A DNA stretch of 64,000 nucleotides. Origin: Candidatus Sulfotelmatobacter sp. (lineage in GTDB: Bacteria > Vulcanimicrobiota > Vulcanimicrobiia > Vulcanimicrobiales > Vulcanimicrobiaceae). Every line of letters begins with the position of its first letter. Position 1 is the stretch's first letter. Where the stretch lies: NCBI GenBank assembly GCA_035504415.1, contig DATJRY010000021.1:248001-312000 (forward strand), in the 5' to 3' direction. The translations under genes and the position numbers were made by a program. The notes under the pieces are model-generated. The model ran no database searches. It was not told the DNA's origin and was given only the letters and a program-made list of their open reading frames with translations. Shown one piece after another: positions 8,616 to 17,754 of the stretch.

Positions 8616-9800
8616 ATGGAGAACATGCCCGTCGAACCGGAAGTTCCCACCCCGCCCGCCGCTGCGGGAAGCTTGACGGAACGCGGCCGGGCGCTGGCCG
8701 CCGCCGGCCGGCACGACGAGGCGCTGGCGGCGTTCGAGCAGGCCGTCGCCCTGGACGCGCGGGCCGTCGGCGCGCACCTGGGCATCTACGAGGTCGCCCA
8801 AATCCTCGGCCGACCGGAGCTGGCGCTGGCCCACCAAGCGGCGGCGATCGCGATCGCGCCCATCCACTCGACCCCGGCGCGCGGCCGCGAGGCCTACGCC
8901 CTGCTGGTCCCGAGCGTCCCCGGTCCGTGGACGGCCAACACGCCGGTCGACCTGCTGTTCGACCCCGCGCAGGTGACCATCCATCGCTGGTACGTCGACC
9001 CCACCGGAGCGGTCCCGCCGTTGCCGCGCCACGACGCCGTCTTCGTCGCCGCCGGCGAGTCGCAGGCGGCCCAGCCGGCGCTGACCTTCCTCTCGCAGGC
9101 GCTCGCCGCCGGCGAGCGGCCGGTCCTCAACGACCCGGCGCGGATCGCGCTGCTGGGCCGCATCCCGTTCGCGCGGACGTTCGCCGGCGCGCGAGCGCGG
9201 GTGGTGACGACGACCCGGATGACCCGCGGCGACTACGCCCGGCACGGCTTCCCGACGCCGCACATCGTGCGGCCGCTCGACGCCCACGGCGGCCACGGTC
9301 TCGAACGGATCGACGACGACGCGCAACGCGCCGCGTATCTGGCCGGCCACGACGCTGCCGAGCTGTACGTCAGCCCGTTCATCGACTACGCCAGCGCCGA
9401 CGGGTTCTACCGCAAGTACCGCATCGTGTTCGTCGACGGCGAGCCCTACCCGTTCCACCTCGCGATCTCGCCGCGCTGGATGGTGCACTACTACAACGCG
9501 CCGATGACCGAGCACCAGTGGATGCGCGACGAGGAACGCGCGTTTCTGGCCGACCTCGAGCGCGTCTTCCACGGCGCGCTGGCCGAGGCGCTGCGCGAGA
9601 CCGCGGAACGCTTGGCGCTGGACTACGTGGGGATCGACTGCGCGATCGATCGCGACGGGCGGCTGGTCATCTTCGAGGCCGACAACGCGCTGCTGATCCA
9701 CTCGCTCGACGACCCGCAGCTGTTCCCGTACAAGCGCGAGTACGTGCCGCGCATCTACGTCGCGCTCGACGCGATGGTGCGGCGGCGCATCGGCCGATGA
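8616..9800 (+). CDS. TPR domain plus ATP-grasp ligase
   Basis: 394 residues. Residues 20-85 form one or two TPR units (AAAGRHDEALAAFEQAVALD). The C-terminal half is an ATP-grasp fold of the RimK/glutathione-synthase kind: HGFPTPHIVRPLDAHGGHGL is the flexible ATP loop, YRIVFVDGEPYPFHLAIS a central strand, and DYVGIDCAIDRDGRLVIFEADN the metal-binding end (E-x-D-N). Such enzymes join a carboxylate to an amine using ATP. The substrate is not deducible. Its stop overlaps the start of the PLP decarboxylase (ATGA), so the two are probably made together, perhaps to build an amide from an amine or amino acid. Confidence 0.75.
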   Translation: MENMPVEPEVPTPPAAAGSLTERGRALAAAGRHDEALAAFEQAVALDARAVGAHLGIYEVAQILGRPELALAHQAAAIAIAPIHSTPARGREAYALLVPSVPGPWTANTPVDLLFDPAQVTIHRWYVDPTGAVPPLPRHDAVFVAAGESQAAQPALTFLSQALAAGERPVLNDPARIALLGRIPFARTFAGARARVVTTTRMTRGDYARHGFPTPHIVRPLDAHGGHGLERIDDDAQRAAYLAGHDAAELYVSPFIDYASADGFYRKYRIVFVDGEPYPFHLAISPRWMVHYYNAPMTEHQWMRDEERAFLADLERVFHGALAEALRETAERLALDYVGIDCAIDRDGRLVIFEADNALLIHSLDDPQLFPYKREYVPRIYVALDAMVRRRIGR

Positions 9801-11266
9801 GCGACACCTCGCTCGACCCCGCCGATTGGGACGCGTTCCGCGCGCTCGTCCACCGCGCCGTCGACGACGCCGTTGATTTTCTCGCCACCATCCGCGAACG
9901 TCCGGCGTGGCAGCCCGTGCCGACGGCGGTGAAAGGCGCGCTGCGCGAGCCGTTGCCGCGCGCCGGCGAACCGCTCGAGGAGACGTACGCGCGCTTCCGC
10001 GAGCTGATCATGCCGTATGCGACGGGGAATTTGCACCCGCGCTTCTTCGGCTGGGTGCACGGCGGTGGGACGCCGGCCGGCGCGCTGGCCGAGTTCCTGG
10101 CCGGGGTGATGAACGCCAACGTCGGCGGCCGCGAGCACGCGGCGGTCTACGTCGAGCGCGCGGTCGTCGGGTGGTTCGCCGAGCTGTTCGGCTTCGGGCC
10201 GTCAGCGAGCGGGATCCTCACCACCGGCACGTCGATGGGGAACCTGCTGGCCGTCTGCGCGGCGCGCGATCGTGCGCTGGGCGCGGACGCGCGCCTGCGC
10301 GGCGTCGACGGCGCGCCGCTGGTCGCGTACGCCGCCCGCGGCGCGCACAGCTCGATCGCCAAGGCGATCCGCATCGCCGGCCTGGGCGGCTCGTCGTTGC
10401 GCGCGATCGACGTCGACGACCGCTTCGCGATCGACGTCGACGCGCTGCGCGCGCAGATCGCCGCCGATCGGACGGCCGGGCTGCGTCCGTTCTTGGTCGT
10501 CGCGACGGCGGGCACCGTCGACACCGGCGCGTTCGACCCGCTCGCGACGCTGGCGGATCTCTGCGAGCGCGAGGGGCTGTGGCTGCACGTCGACGGCGCC
10601 TTCGGCGCGCTCGCGATCACCAGCCCACGCCACGCGCACCTGGTTGCGGGCATCGACCGCGCCGACTCGCTGGCGTTCGACGCCCATAAGTGGCTGCAAG
10701 CGCCGTACGCCGTCGGCTGCGTCCTCTTCCGCGACGAGGCCGCCCATCGCGGCGCGTTCGCCGAGTCGCCGGACTACCTCACGCCGGCCGACCGCGGCAC
10801 CGCCGCGGGCGCGCCCTGGTATGCCGAGTACGGCCTGGAGCTCTCGCGCGACTTTCGCGCCCTACGGCTGTGGCTGACCCTGCACCACTACGGCATCGAC
10901 AGCTTCGGCCGCGCGATCGCCGCAGGCTGCAACCTGGCCGCCGAGCTCGGCCGCCGGGTTGACGCCAGCCCCGACCTGGAGCTGCTGGCGCCGGTCTTCC
11001 TCAACGTCGTCTGCTTCCGCGTGCGCCCGGCGGGTTTGGACGAGCAGGCCCTCGACCGCCTGAACGCCGCCGTGGCCGTCGCCGTCCAGGAGAGCGGCGC
11101 CGCCGTCCCGAGCACGACCCGCCTCGGCGGCCGGCTGGCCCTGCGGGCCTGCTTCATCAATCACCGCACCCGGCTCGACGACCTCGACGTCCTCATGGCG
11201 GCCGTGCGCTCGGCCGCTGCCGAAACCTCGCGACGGCACGATCCGCGGGGGAAGCGGGTTAGATAG
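9797..11266 (+). CDS. PLP-dependent group II amino-acid decarboxylase
   Basis: 489 residues starting at the ATG that overlaps the upstream stop. Family features in order: GWVHGGGTPAGALAEFLAG, the PLP phosphate region TTGTSMGNLLAV, HVDGAFGALA (Asp to the PLP nitrogen) and the Schiff-base lysine at about 298 in FDAHKWLQAPYAVGC. It belongs with aromatic-L-amino-acid/tyrosine/glutamate-type decarboxylases. The exact substrate is open, and some members of this group are aldehyde synthases. Coupling to an ATP-grasp ligase and proximity to polyamine genes suggest an amine-conjugating pathway. Confidence 0.85.
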   Translation: MSDTSLDPADWDAFRALVHRAVDDAVDFLATIRERPAWQPVPTAVKGALREPLPRAGEPLEETYARFRELIMPYATGNLHPRFFGWVHGGGTPAGALAEFLAGVMNANVGGREHAAVYVERAVVGWFAELFGFGPSASGILTTGTSMGNLLAVCAARDRALGADARLRGVDGAPLVAYAARGAHSSIAKAIRIAGLGGSSLRAIDVDDRFAIDVDALRAQIAADRTAGLRPFLVVATAGTVDTGAFDPLATLADLCEREGLWLHVDGAFGALAITSPRHAHLVAGIDRADSLAFDAHKWLQAPYAVGCVLFRDEAAHRGAFAESPDYLTPADRGTAAGAPWYAEYGLELSRDFRALRLWLTLHHYGIDSFGRAIAAGCNLAAELGRRVDASPDLELLAPVFLNVVCFRVRPAGLDEQALDRLNAAVAVAVQESGAAVPSTTRLGGRLALRACFINHRTRLDDLDVLMAAVRSAAAETSRRHDPRGKRVR

Positions 11267-11287
11267 TACAGAAACCCCTGCACTATC
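11262..11287. promoter_or_regulatory. palindrome upstream of sufB (Rrf2/IscR-like operator candidate)
   Basis: GATAGTACAG-N6-CTGCACTATC: 10-bp arms with one mismatch, overlapping the stop of the preceding gene and abutting the -35 box of sufB. The outer ATAG...CTAT is reminiscent of IscR-type sites. Assignment to a regulator is inference. Confidence 0.5.
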
Positions 11288-11316
11288 TTGACCGGTCCAG
11301 CGTGGGCCGGTAGCCT
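11288..11316 (+). promoter_or_regulatory. sigma70-type promoter of sufB
   Basis: TTGACC (11288-11293), 17-bp spacer, TAGCCT (11311-11316). Only 9 nt separate the -10 from the ATG, so the transcript would be leaderless or nearly so; a GGGAG inside those 9 nt could be a start-proximal Shine-Dalgarno instead. Confidence 0.5.
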
Positions 11317-11325
11317 GGGAGACCT

Positions 11326-12735
11326 ATGGCCGCATCGCCCGACGTCCTGATCGAAGAGTACCGACACGGGTTCCACGACTCGGAAGACAAGTATGTCTTC
11401 AAGTCCGACAAGGGGCTCTCGCGCGAGATCGTCGAGCGCATCTCGGCGATGAAGAACGAGCCGGCGTGGATGCTCGACTTCCGTCTGCGCGCCTACGACG
11501 TGTTCCGGGCCAAGCCGATGCCGACGTGGGGCGACACCGAGCTGCTCGACCAGATCGATTTCGACAACATCCGCTACTTCGTCAAAGCCGGCGAGCGCAC
11601 CGAGCAGAACTGGGACGACGTCCCCGACGACATCAAGCGCACCTTCGACCGGCTCGGCATCCCCGAGGCCGAGCGCAAGTTCCTCAGCGGCGTCTCGGCG
11701 CAGTACGAGTCGGAAGTCGTCTATCACTCCGTCATCGAGGAGCTCGAGAAGGACGGCGTGATCTTCTGCGACATGGACACGGCGCTGCGCGAGCATCCGG
11801 AGATCGTCCAGAAGTACATCTCGACCGTCATCCCGATCGAAGACAACAAGTTCGCCGCGCTCAACTCGGCCGTGTGGTCGGGCGGGTCGTTCGTCTACGT
11901 CCCGAAGGGCGTCGAAGTCAAGATGCCGCTGCAGGCCTACTTCCGGATCAACACCGAGAACATGGGCCAGTTCGAGCGCACGCTGATCATCGCCGACGAG
12001 GGCTCGAAGGTCCACTACATCGAGGGCTGCACCGCACCGCAGTTCTCGACCAGCTCGCTGCACTCGGCGGTCGTCGAGCTGATCGCGATGGACGGCGCGT
12101 CGATCCGCTACACGACGATCCAGAACTGGTACCGCAACATCTACAACCTGGTCACCAAGCGCGCCAAGGCGATGCGCAACGCGACCGTGGAGTGGGTCGA
12201 CGGCAACATCGGCTCGCGCCTGACGATGAAGTACCCGGCCATCTACTTGATGGGCGAGGGTGCGCGCGGCGAGATCCTCTCGGCGGCGTTCGCCGGTCAG
12301 GGCCAGCATCAGGACGCCGGCGCGAAGGTCATCCACGCCGCGCCGAACACGACCTCGGTCGTCACCAACAAGTCGGTCACCGCGCACGGCGGCAAGACGA
12401 CGTATCGCGGCCTGGTCGAAATCCATCCGGGTGCGGTCGGCGCCAAGACCCGCGTGCGCTGCGACGCCTTGCTGATGGACGACAAGTCCGAGTCGGACAC
12501 GCTGCCGACGATGAAGGTCGACGAGCAGCGCTCGACGGTCGAGCACGAGGCCTCGGTGTCGAAGATCGGCGAGGAGCAGCTGTTCTACGCGCGCAGCCGC
12601 GGGCTCAGCGAAGCCGACGCGACGGCGATGATCGTGAACGGGTTCTTCGACTTCTTCGTCAAGGAGCTGCCGATGGAGTACGCCGTCGAGCTCAACCGGC
12701 TGATCAAGATGGAGATGGAAGGGGCGGTCGGCTAG
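11326..12735 (+). CDS. sufB: Fe-S cluster assembly scaffold protein SufB
   Basis: 469 residues, full length for the family. SufB is the scaffold on which SufBCD builds Fe-S clusters in the cytoplasm. Conserved blocks are [29 protein letters not shown], the beta-helix core [14 protein letters not shown], and the C-terminal conserved stretch [16 protein letters not shown]...[17 protein letters not shown]. No sufC, sufD or sufS is within 15 kb on either side, so the gene is detached from the usual operon. It has its own promoter and a palindromic operator candidate upstream. Confidence 0.96.
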   Translation: MAASPDVLIEEYRHGFHDSEDKYVFKSDKGLSREIVERISAMKNEPAWMLDFRLRAYDVFRAKPMPTWGDTELLDQIDFDNIRYFVKAGERTEQNWDDVPDDIKRTFDRLGIPEAERKFLSGVSAQYESEVVYHSVIEELEKDGVIFCDMDTALREHPEIVQKYISTVIPIEDNKFAALNSAVWSGGSFVYVPKGVEVKMPLQAYFRINTENMGQFERTLIIADEGSKVHYIEGCTAPQFSTSSLHSAVVELIAMDGASIRYTTIQNWYRNIYNLVTKRAKAMRNATVEWVDGNIGSRLTMKYPAIYLMGEGARGEILSAAFAGQGQHQDAGAKVIHAAPNTTSVVTNKSVTAHGGKTTYRGLVEIHPGAVGAKTRVRCDALLMDDKSESDTLPTMKVDEQRSTVEHEASVSKIGEEQLFYARSRGLSEADATAMIVNGFFDFFVKELPMEYAVELNRLIKMEMEGAVG

Positions 12736-12745
12736 CACCGACCGC

Positions 12746-13285
12746 ATGCGGCGCCTCGCGCTGAGCGCGTTCGCGCTCGTCGCTCTCGCCCTCCCCGCGC
12801 CGGCGCGCGCCGTCAAGGTGTGCGCCTACGCGATCCCCGCCGAGATGCTCGACAAGGTCGCCTCCGCCAACGCGCGGGTGGGCGATCCGTTTCGTTTTCG
12901 CACCACCGAGGAGCTGACGCTCGACGACGGGATGGTGATCCCAGCCGGCACGCTCGGCTACGGGATCATCCGCGCGGCCTCCGCAGCCGGCCGTCACGAC
13001 AAGAACGGCGTCGTCGCGCTCGAGCCGCGCTACCTGATCGTCGAGAAGCCCGATGGTGCCGGCGCGACGCGGCTCGACGTCGCGATGAACCCGACCCTGC
13101 CGCTCGCGTACAGCCCCGACCAGTCGCTGATCGAAAAGGGACTTGCACGCGTTCCGCTGCCGGTGCCGGGCCTGGTGATGAGCGGCGTCAACGCCGTGCG
13201 CTGGGGCAAGAACATCACCATCGGCCCGGGCTTCACGTTCTCCGTCCTGCCGGTCGGCAATCTCGCGCGTTCGCCGGTCTGCTGA
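12746..13285 (+). CDS. secreted hypothetical protein, 179 aa
   Basis: Begins 10 nt after sufB. There is an N-terminal signal peptide (about 1-22, ALPAPARA cleavage region), then a beta-rich domain with DDGMVIPAGTLGYGIIRAA, resembling the small GTxGxGxV barrels of pilus/secretion and LPS-related periplasmic proteins. The end is Cys-containing (SPVC), with one further Cys near the N-terminus of the mature protein (KVCAYA), so one disulfide is possible. I do not recognise the family. Its link to sufB is positional only. Confidence 0.7.
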   Translation: MRRLALSAFALVALALPAPARAVKVCAYAIPAEMLDKVASANARVGDPFRFRTTEELTLDDGMVIPAGTLGYGIIRAASAAGRHDKNGVVALEPRYLIVEKPDGAGATRLDVAMNPTLPLAYSPDQSLIEKGLARVPLPVPGLVMSGVNAVRWGKNITIGPGFTFSVLPVGNLARSPVC

Positions 13286-13303
13286 CGAGCGCGCGGCGCC
13301 GCT

Positions 13304-14902
13304 TCACGACGGCGAGATCGACACCGTGACCGAGGTGAACATCCGGAGCAGCCCGGGCCCATAGAGCCCGCTCGTGTCTTGCGTCCCCGACGTGTACGAC
13401 GGCGGGGTGAGTATCTTGAAGCTCTCGTCGGTGATGTCTTGGTCCGCGATGTAGAGGTTGTTCGCCGGATCGAGCGCGAGGCCGGCTTGGGACACGCCAC
13501 CCCCGGTGATCGTCGCCGTCGGGGCGCCCGTGTACGGCGGCGCGTACTCGAGCGCTTCCGGCGTGCTGTTCGCGTACGCGAGGACGAACAAATTCTTGTT
13601 GGTGTCGAAACCGACGTCACTCGGATACCCGCCGGGCGAGATGCTCGTAAACCCGTTGGTGTACGGCGGCGGATATTCACGCACGTCTTGGCCATCGGTG
13701 TCGGCGATCCAGAGATTGCCGCTCGCGTCGAAGATGATTCCGTTCGGGTTGTTGAGCCCCGAAATCACCGTCTGCGGCGTTCCGGTGTACGGCGGTGCGA
13801 CGCTCGAGATCGTGCCGTTGAAATCGCTGGCGATGTAGAGCGTTCCGTCGGCCCCGACGGCGAGGCCGGTCGGAAAGCCGTACCCGATGCTCGCGATCGT
13901 GGCGGTGGCCGTGCTGTAGGGCGGCGCGTACTCGGTGACGACCCCGCCGCTTCCCGACGCGAAGCTCGACACGAAGAGGTCGCCTTTGGAGTCGAGCGCC
14001 ACGGCGTACGCCGCGTTCACGCTGATCGTGGTGGTCGGCGCGCCGGTGAACGGCGCCCCGTAGATCGTCACGTCGTTCCCGGACTCGTTGGGGACGAAGA
14101 GGTTTTGCGACGCTTGCGTGGCGGTGTAGGCGAACGTCGCCGTGCAGACGGCGCCCGACTGCGTGCAGGCGTTGGTGACGTTCGTCCCGCTGTACGACGC
14201 CGTCACTTGCAGCGTCGCCGTACCCGGCGCCGAGGGCGTCGCGAGGAACTCGTTGGGGCTCGTGGTCGTCGGCTGGACGAGCCACGCCGTCGGCCCGGCG
14301 GTCTGTGCAACCGTGAACGTCGGCGCGCCCGGCCCGACGATGATGTTGCCGTCGGCGTCGAGCGCCTCGACCAGCACGGCGGCCGCGTTCTGATTGAGCA
14401 CGCTCGCGATGATCGACGCCGGCACGCCGGAAAGCGAGAGCGAGACGGTGTTGGCCTGCCCTTCGGCGATCGTGAACGCGATCTGCTGCGCGGTGGAGAG
14501 CGTCGTGCCGCCGGAGTCGGCGGTCGTCAACGTCATCGTATAGTTACCGGGCGGAAGCGCGATCTGGAGTTGGCACGACGTCGAGGCCAGCGTGCTGGTG
14601 CAGCCGCCCGAGGTCGGCGTGAGCGCGACCGTCGTCGGGTACCCGGAGACGTCGGTGCAGGCGCCCGGACAGCCCGTCTGGATGTCGATCGTCATCTGCG
14701 TGGTCGCCGGCGAAACGTACGCGGCGCGGCGCGCCGCGGTGCTACTCGTGGCCTTCGGGACGTCGATCTTGATCGTGACCGGCAGCCGCTGATGGACGCT
14801 CGTGGTCCGGGGCGTCGCCGGCATCGAATGCCCACCTCCTCCGCAGCCCGCGAGCAGCACGGAGGCGCCAAAAGCGAAGACAGCGACACGGAAAGCGCTC
14901 AT
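13304..14902 (-). CDS. lipoprotein with Ig-like domain and NHL-like beta-propeller (paralogue A1)
   Basis: 532 residues. Lipobox LLAGC, then a basic linker, YVSPATTQMTIDIQTGCPG, a domain with the Cys-containing GGCTSTLASTSCQL strand, and DALDADGNIIVGPGAPTF leading to a second Ig-like unit. The C-terminal half is a propeller of about six blades. Each blade carries an acidic-glycine element (DSKGDLFVSS, DASGNLWIAD, DPANNLYIAD) and an APPYTG turn. Predicted to be surface or periplasmic, binding or sensing an unknown ligand. It is the nearest paralogue of the next gene, 99 bp away, and shares the architecture of the lipoproteins at 21893 and 24105. Confidence 0.8.
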   Translation of the reverse strand: MSAFRVAVFAFGASVLLAGCGGGGHSMPATPRTTSVHQRLPVTIKIDVPKATSSTAARRAAYVSPATTQMTIDIQTGCPGACTDVSGYPTTVALTPTSGGCTSTLASTSCQLQIALPPGNYTMTLTTADSGGTTLSTAQQIAFTIAEGQANTVSLSLSGVPASIIASVLNQNAAAVLVEALDADGNIIVGPGAPTFTVAQTAGPTAWLVQPTTTSPNEFLATPSAPGTATLQVTASYSGTNVTNACTQSGAVCTATFAYTATQASQNLFVPNESGNDVTIYGAPFTGAPTTTISVNAAYAVALDSKGDLFVSSFASGSGGVVTEYAPPYSTATATIASIGYGFPTGLAVGADGTLYIASDFNGTISSVAPPYTGTPQTVISGLNNPNGIIFDASGNLWIADTDGQDVREYPPPYTNGFTSISPGGYPSDVGFDTNKNLFVLAYANSTPEALEYAPPYTGAPTATITGGGVSQAGLALDPANNLYIADQDITDESFKILTPPSYTSGTQDTSGLYGPGLLRMFTSVTVSISPS

Positions 14903-15001
14903 GCGGCGCGCCGTTGAACCCGATGACCCCGTATTCCCTCCCGTACCACGGGCGGAAATCAGCGAAACCGCACAGATTCGCGGTTCGAGCCGGTCCGGCG
15001 G

Positions 15002-16591
15002 CTACGAAGGCGCGATCGAGGTCGTGTAGGTGTTCAGGAAGCGTATCCGACCGGGGATACCGGCAAAGTAGCTGTACGTCGCTGAGCCCGTATACGGCGG
15101 TGCGTAGATCGCCATCCCGCCGTCGGCGTTGTCGTCTCCGTTCGCGATGTAGAGATTATCCGCGGTGTCGAGCGCCACGCCGCCGCCCTGGTAGCCGTAA
15201 TTGAACGGGCCGAGCGAGAGGACCGCGGCGCCCGTGTAGGGTGAGGCATATTCGCGCACGTAGCCCAAGCCGTCATCGCTGTCCTGATCGAAGACGAAGA
15301 GATCGCCCTTGCTGTCGAAGGCCACGTCTTGGGGATAGGTCCCGTGCACCAACGTGAGCGCCGCACTCCCCGTGTACGGCGCCGCATACTCGTTGACGGT
15401 TCCGCCATATCCGGTTGCGACCCAGAGGTTGCCGCTCGCATCGAAGGTGATTCCCTGTCCCGCGTTCACCGAGGGATCCAGGGCCTGAAAATCGCTTTCC
15501 TGGTACGGAGGCAGCCACCGCCCGAAGCCGTTCGTATCCGTCACGTAGAGATTGCCGTTCGCGTCGAAGGCGAGGCCCCTCCACTGCGCGTCCGCGTTGA
15601 TGAGCGTCTCGGCCGTGCCGGTGTACGGGGGCGCGATTTTTCTGACCGTGTCCTCGTCGAAGCCGTTCGCGACGTATATGTTGCCGAGCGGGTCGACGGC
15701 GATCGCCATCGGACCGATCCCCGCGCTGAAGGCCGTCTCGGCAGCACCGGTGTACGGCGGGGCGAAGAGCTGCACCGCGGGAGCATAGCTCGGAACGACC
15801 AGCGTCTGCGACGCGATCGTCGCCGTGTACGTGAAGTTCGCGGTGCACACCGCCCCCGGCAGCGCGCAGGTGTTGGTCCCACTGAACGCCGCGGTCACCT
15901 GCAGCGCGGTCGTGCCGGCGCCCCACGGCTTCGCGACGAACTCGTTGGTGCTCGTCGCCGTCGGCTGCGTGAGCAGCACCCCGCCGGCGCCGCCGGTTTG
16001 CGCGACGGTGAAGGTGGGCGCGCCCGGACCGACGATGTAGTTGCCGTCGGCGTCGACGGTCGCGACGTAGATGTCCGGTGAGCTCGCCGTCGGCATCGTG
16101 GCGGTGATCGCGGTCGGCACGCCCGAGAGCGTGAGCGAAACGCTGTTCGCCTGACCGACGACGACCGTGAAGGCGATCTGCTGCGCCGACGAGAGCGTCG
16201 TGCCGCTGGCGTCGGCGGTGGTGAGCGCCAGCGTGTAACTTCCCGGCGTCAACGCGATCGCGAGCTCGCACGACGTACTCGCCAGCGTGCTGGTGCAGCC
16301 GTTCGAGGTCGGCGTGAGCCCGACCGTCGTCGGATAGCCCGAGACGTCCGCGCAGCTGCCGGGACAGCCGGTTTGGACGTCGATGGTCATCTGCGTCGTC
16401 GCCGGCGAGACGTACCGCGCGCGCCGCGCCGCTGCGGCGGACGCTTTCGGCACGTCGATCTCGATCGTCACCGGCATCCGCTGGTGCGCGCTCGCGCTCT
16501 TCGCGGGCGCGGGCAGCGCGCGCGAGCCGCCGCACCCGGCCAGACTCAGGCCCAGTACAACGCAAAAGCCGACGCCGCGCAAAGCGTTCAT
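15002..16591 (-). CDS. lipoprotein with Ig-like domain and NHL-like beta-propeller (paralogue A2)
   Basis: 529 residues. Lipobox SLAGC, then YVSPATTQMTIDVQTGCPG and VDADGNYIVGPGAPTF, followed by propeller blades with DPLGNIYVAN, DANGNLYVTD, DASGNLWVAT, DSKGDLFVFD and DTADNLYIAN, and repeated APPYTG turns. It is closely similar to the gene at 13304 through the whole N-terminal half, so the two look like a tandem duplication. Function unknown; probably an outer-surface or periplasmic repeat protein. Confidence 0.8.
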   Translation of the reverse strand: MNALRGVGFCVVLGLSLAGCGGSRALPAPAKSASAHQRMPVTIEIDVPKASAAAARRARYVSPATTQMTIDVQTGCPGSCADVSGYPTTVGLTPTSNGCTSTLASTSCELAIALTPGSYTLALTTADASGTTLSSAQQIAFTVVVGQANSVSLTLSGVPTAITATMPTASSPDIYVATVDADGNYIVGPGAPTFTVAQTGGAGGVLLTQPTATSTNEFVAKPWGAGTTALQVTAAFSGTNTCALPGAVCTANFTYTATIASQTLVVPSYAPAVQLFAPPYTGAAETAFSAGIGPMAIAVDPLGNIYVANGFDEDTVRKIAPPYTGTAETLINADAQWRGLAFDANGNLYVTDTNGFGRWLPPYQESDFQALDPSVNAGQGITFDASGNLWVATGYGGTVNEYAAPYTGSAALTLVHGTYPQDVAFDSKGDLFVFDQDSDDGLGYVREYASPYTGAAVLSLGPFNYGYQGGGVALDTADNLYIANGDDNADGGMAIYAPPYTGSATYSYFAGIPGRIRFLNTYTTSIAPS

Positions 16592-16721
16592 CGCGGTTTG
16601 GCTTGGCCTCGCCCGGCCCGAATTCCCGTCCGCAGCGCACGAAAACGCGCAAAAGGGCGCGGCAGCCGGTCGGTCTCGACTTTTCCTTGACGGACGCGCT
16701 CGCGGTCGCGAACGCGTGCGC

Positions 16722-17129
16722 TTATTTCACGCCGACGAGGACGATGTCGAAGTCGAGCGTCGCGTTCGGCGGGATCACGCCGCCGGCGCCGCGCGGGCCG
16801 TAGGCGATGGCCGGCGGGCACACGATCTTGCGATGGCCGCCGACGTGCATCGTCGCCACGGCTTCGTCCCAGCACGAGATCACTTGGTGCTGACCGAGCG
16901 GGAACGAGAACGTTCCGCCGTGATCGGCCGACGCGTCGAACTTCTTGCCGTTGGGAAACGTCCCGACGTACGTCACGACCGCGGTCTGCCCCGGCTTGGG
17001 CACGGGGCCTTTGCCGACTTTGAGGTCCATGTATTTCAGGCCGTCGGGCAGCGTGACGGTCTTGGCGGCGAGCGCGGGGACGGTGAGGGCGGCAACGAGC
17101 GCCGCGGCGATGAGGAGCGGACGGGTCAT
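16722..17129 (-). CDS. exported FKBP-type peptidyl-prolyl isomerase
   Basis: 135 residues from an ATG at 17129, with a signal peptide (MTRPLLIAAALVAALTVPALA). One FKBP domain follows: GQTAVVTYVGTFPNGKKFDAS, FPLGQHQVISCWDEAVATMHVGG, and PPAIAYGPRGAGGVIPPNATLDFDIVL. These contain the residues lining the FKBP active site. It should assist folding of exported proteins in the periplasm. It is divergent from the Rieske gene, with 27 bp between starts. Confidence 0.93.
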   Translation of the reverse strand: MTRPLLIAAALVAALTVPALAAKTVTLPDGLKYMDLKVGKGPVPKPGQTAVVTYVGTFPNGKKFDASADHGGTFSFPLGQHQVISCWDEAVATMHVGGHRKIVCPPAIAYGPRGAGGVIPPNATLDFDIVLVGVK

Positions 17130-17156
17130 GGCGCGCCCTTCGCGAACGCTGGGCGC

Positions 17157-17462
17157 GTGCCCCACCGCGTCGCGTCCGCGTCATCGATCGCCCCCGGCAC
17201 CACCAAACGGGTCGAGGTCGCCGGCGTCGAGATCCTGCTCTGCAACGTCGACGGGAGCATCTATGCGGTCGAGGATGTCTGCACGCACGACGGCGGCCCG
17301 CTCGACCAAGGGACGCTCGAGGGCTGCCGGGTCATGTGCCCGCGCCACGGCGCGCTGTTCGACGTGACGACGGGCGCGGCGCTCACGCTGCCGGCCGTCA
17401 TCCCGCTCCCGACCTACCCCGTCCGGGTCGAGGGTGACGACGTCTACGTCGACGACGTCTGA
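17157..17462 (+). CDS. Rieske [2Fe-2S] ferredoxin
   Basis: 101 residues from a GTG at 17157. The Rieske ligand boxes are complete: CTHDGGPL (Cys-x-His) and CPRHGALFD (Cys-x2-His), at about residues 43-50 and 61-69. It is a small soluble electron carrier of the NirD/dioxygenase-ferredoxin type. No cognate oxygenase or reductase is adjacent. Confidence 0.92.
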   Translation: MPHRVASASSIAPGTTKRVEVAGVEILLCNVDGSIYAVEDVCTHDGGPLDQGTLEGCRVMCPRHGALFDVTTGAALTLPAVIPLPTYPVRVEGDDVYVDDV

Positions 17463-17465
17463 GCG

Positions 17466-17657
17466 CTAGTCCTCGGCCTCGCTGCCGCGGTGGACGTCCT
17501 GCTGGTCTTCCCGGTTGGGGTCCTCGTCGGACTCGCCGTAGACCATCTCCGGGGTCGTGGTGATCCCCGCGACGTCCGCTTCCCGGCGAGTCAGCGGGGG
17601 CTCGTCGTCCGCCTCGGTGTGGAGCTGCCGCACGCCGACGTCCGTTTCGTGTTCCAT
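17466..17657 (-). CDS. small acidic hypothetical protein, 63 aa
   Basis: A 63-residue frame from ATG 17657, just downstream of GGGAGGAC. It is highly charged and acidic (GESDEDPNREDQQD), with no hydrophobic stretch; probably cytosolic and disordered. An upstream in-frame ATG at 17729 gives 87 residues, but the internal start has the better Shine-Dalgarno. It is convergent with the Rieske gene. No family recognised. Confidence 0.5.
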   Translation of the reverse strand: MEHETDVGVRQLHTEADDEPPLTRREADVAGITTTPEMVYGESDEDPNREDQQDVHRGSEAED

Positions 17658-17754
17658 GTCCTCCCGGTACCCACGGCGGCGCACGGGCCCCTTCCACGTC
17701 GCACCGTTTGTCGAACGACGACCGGGCACGCCGCAGGCTAGGATTGGACCCGAG

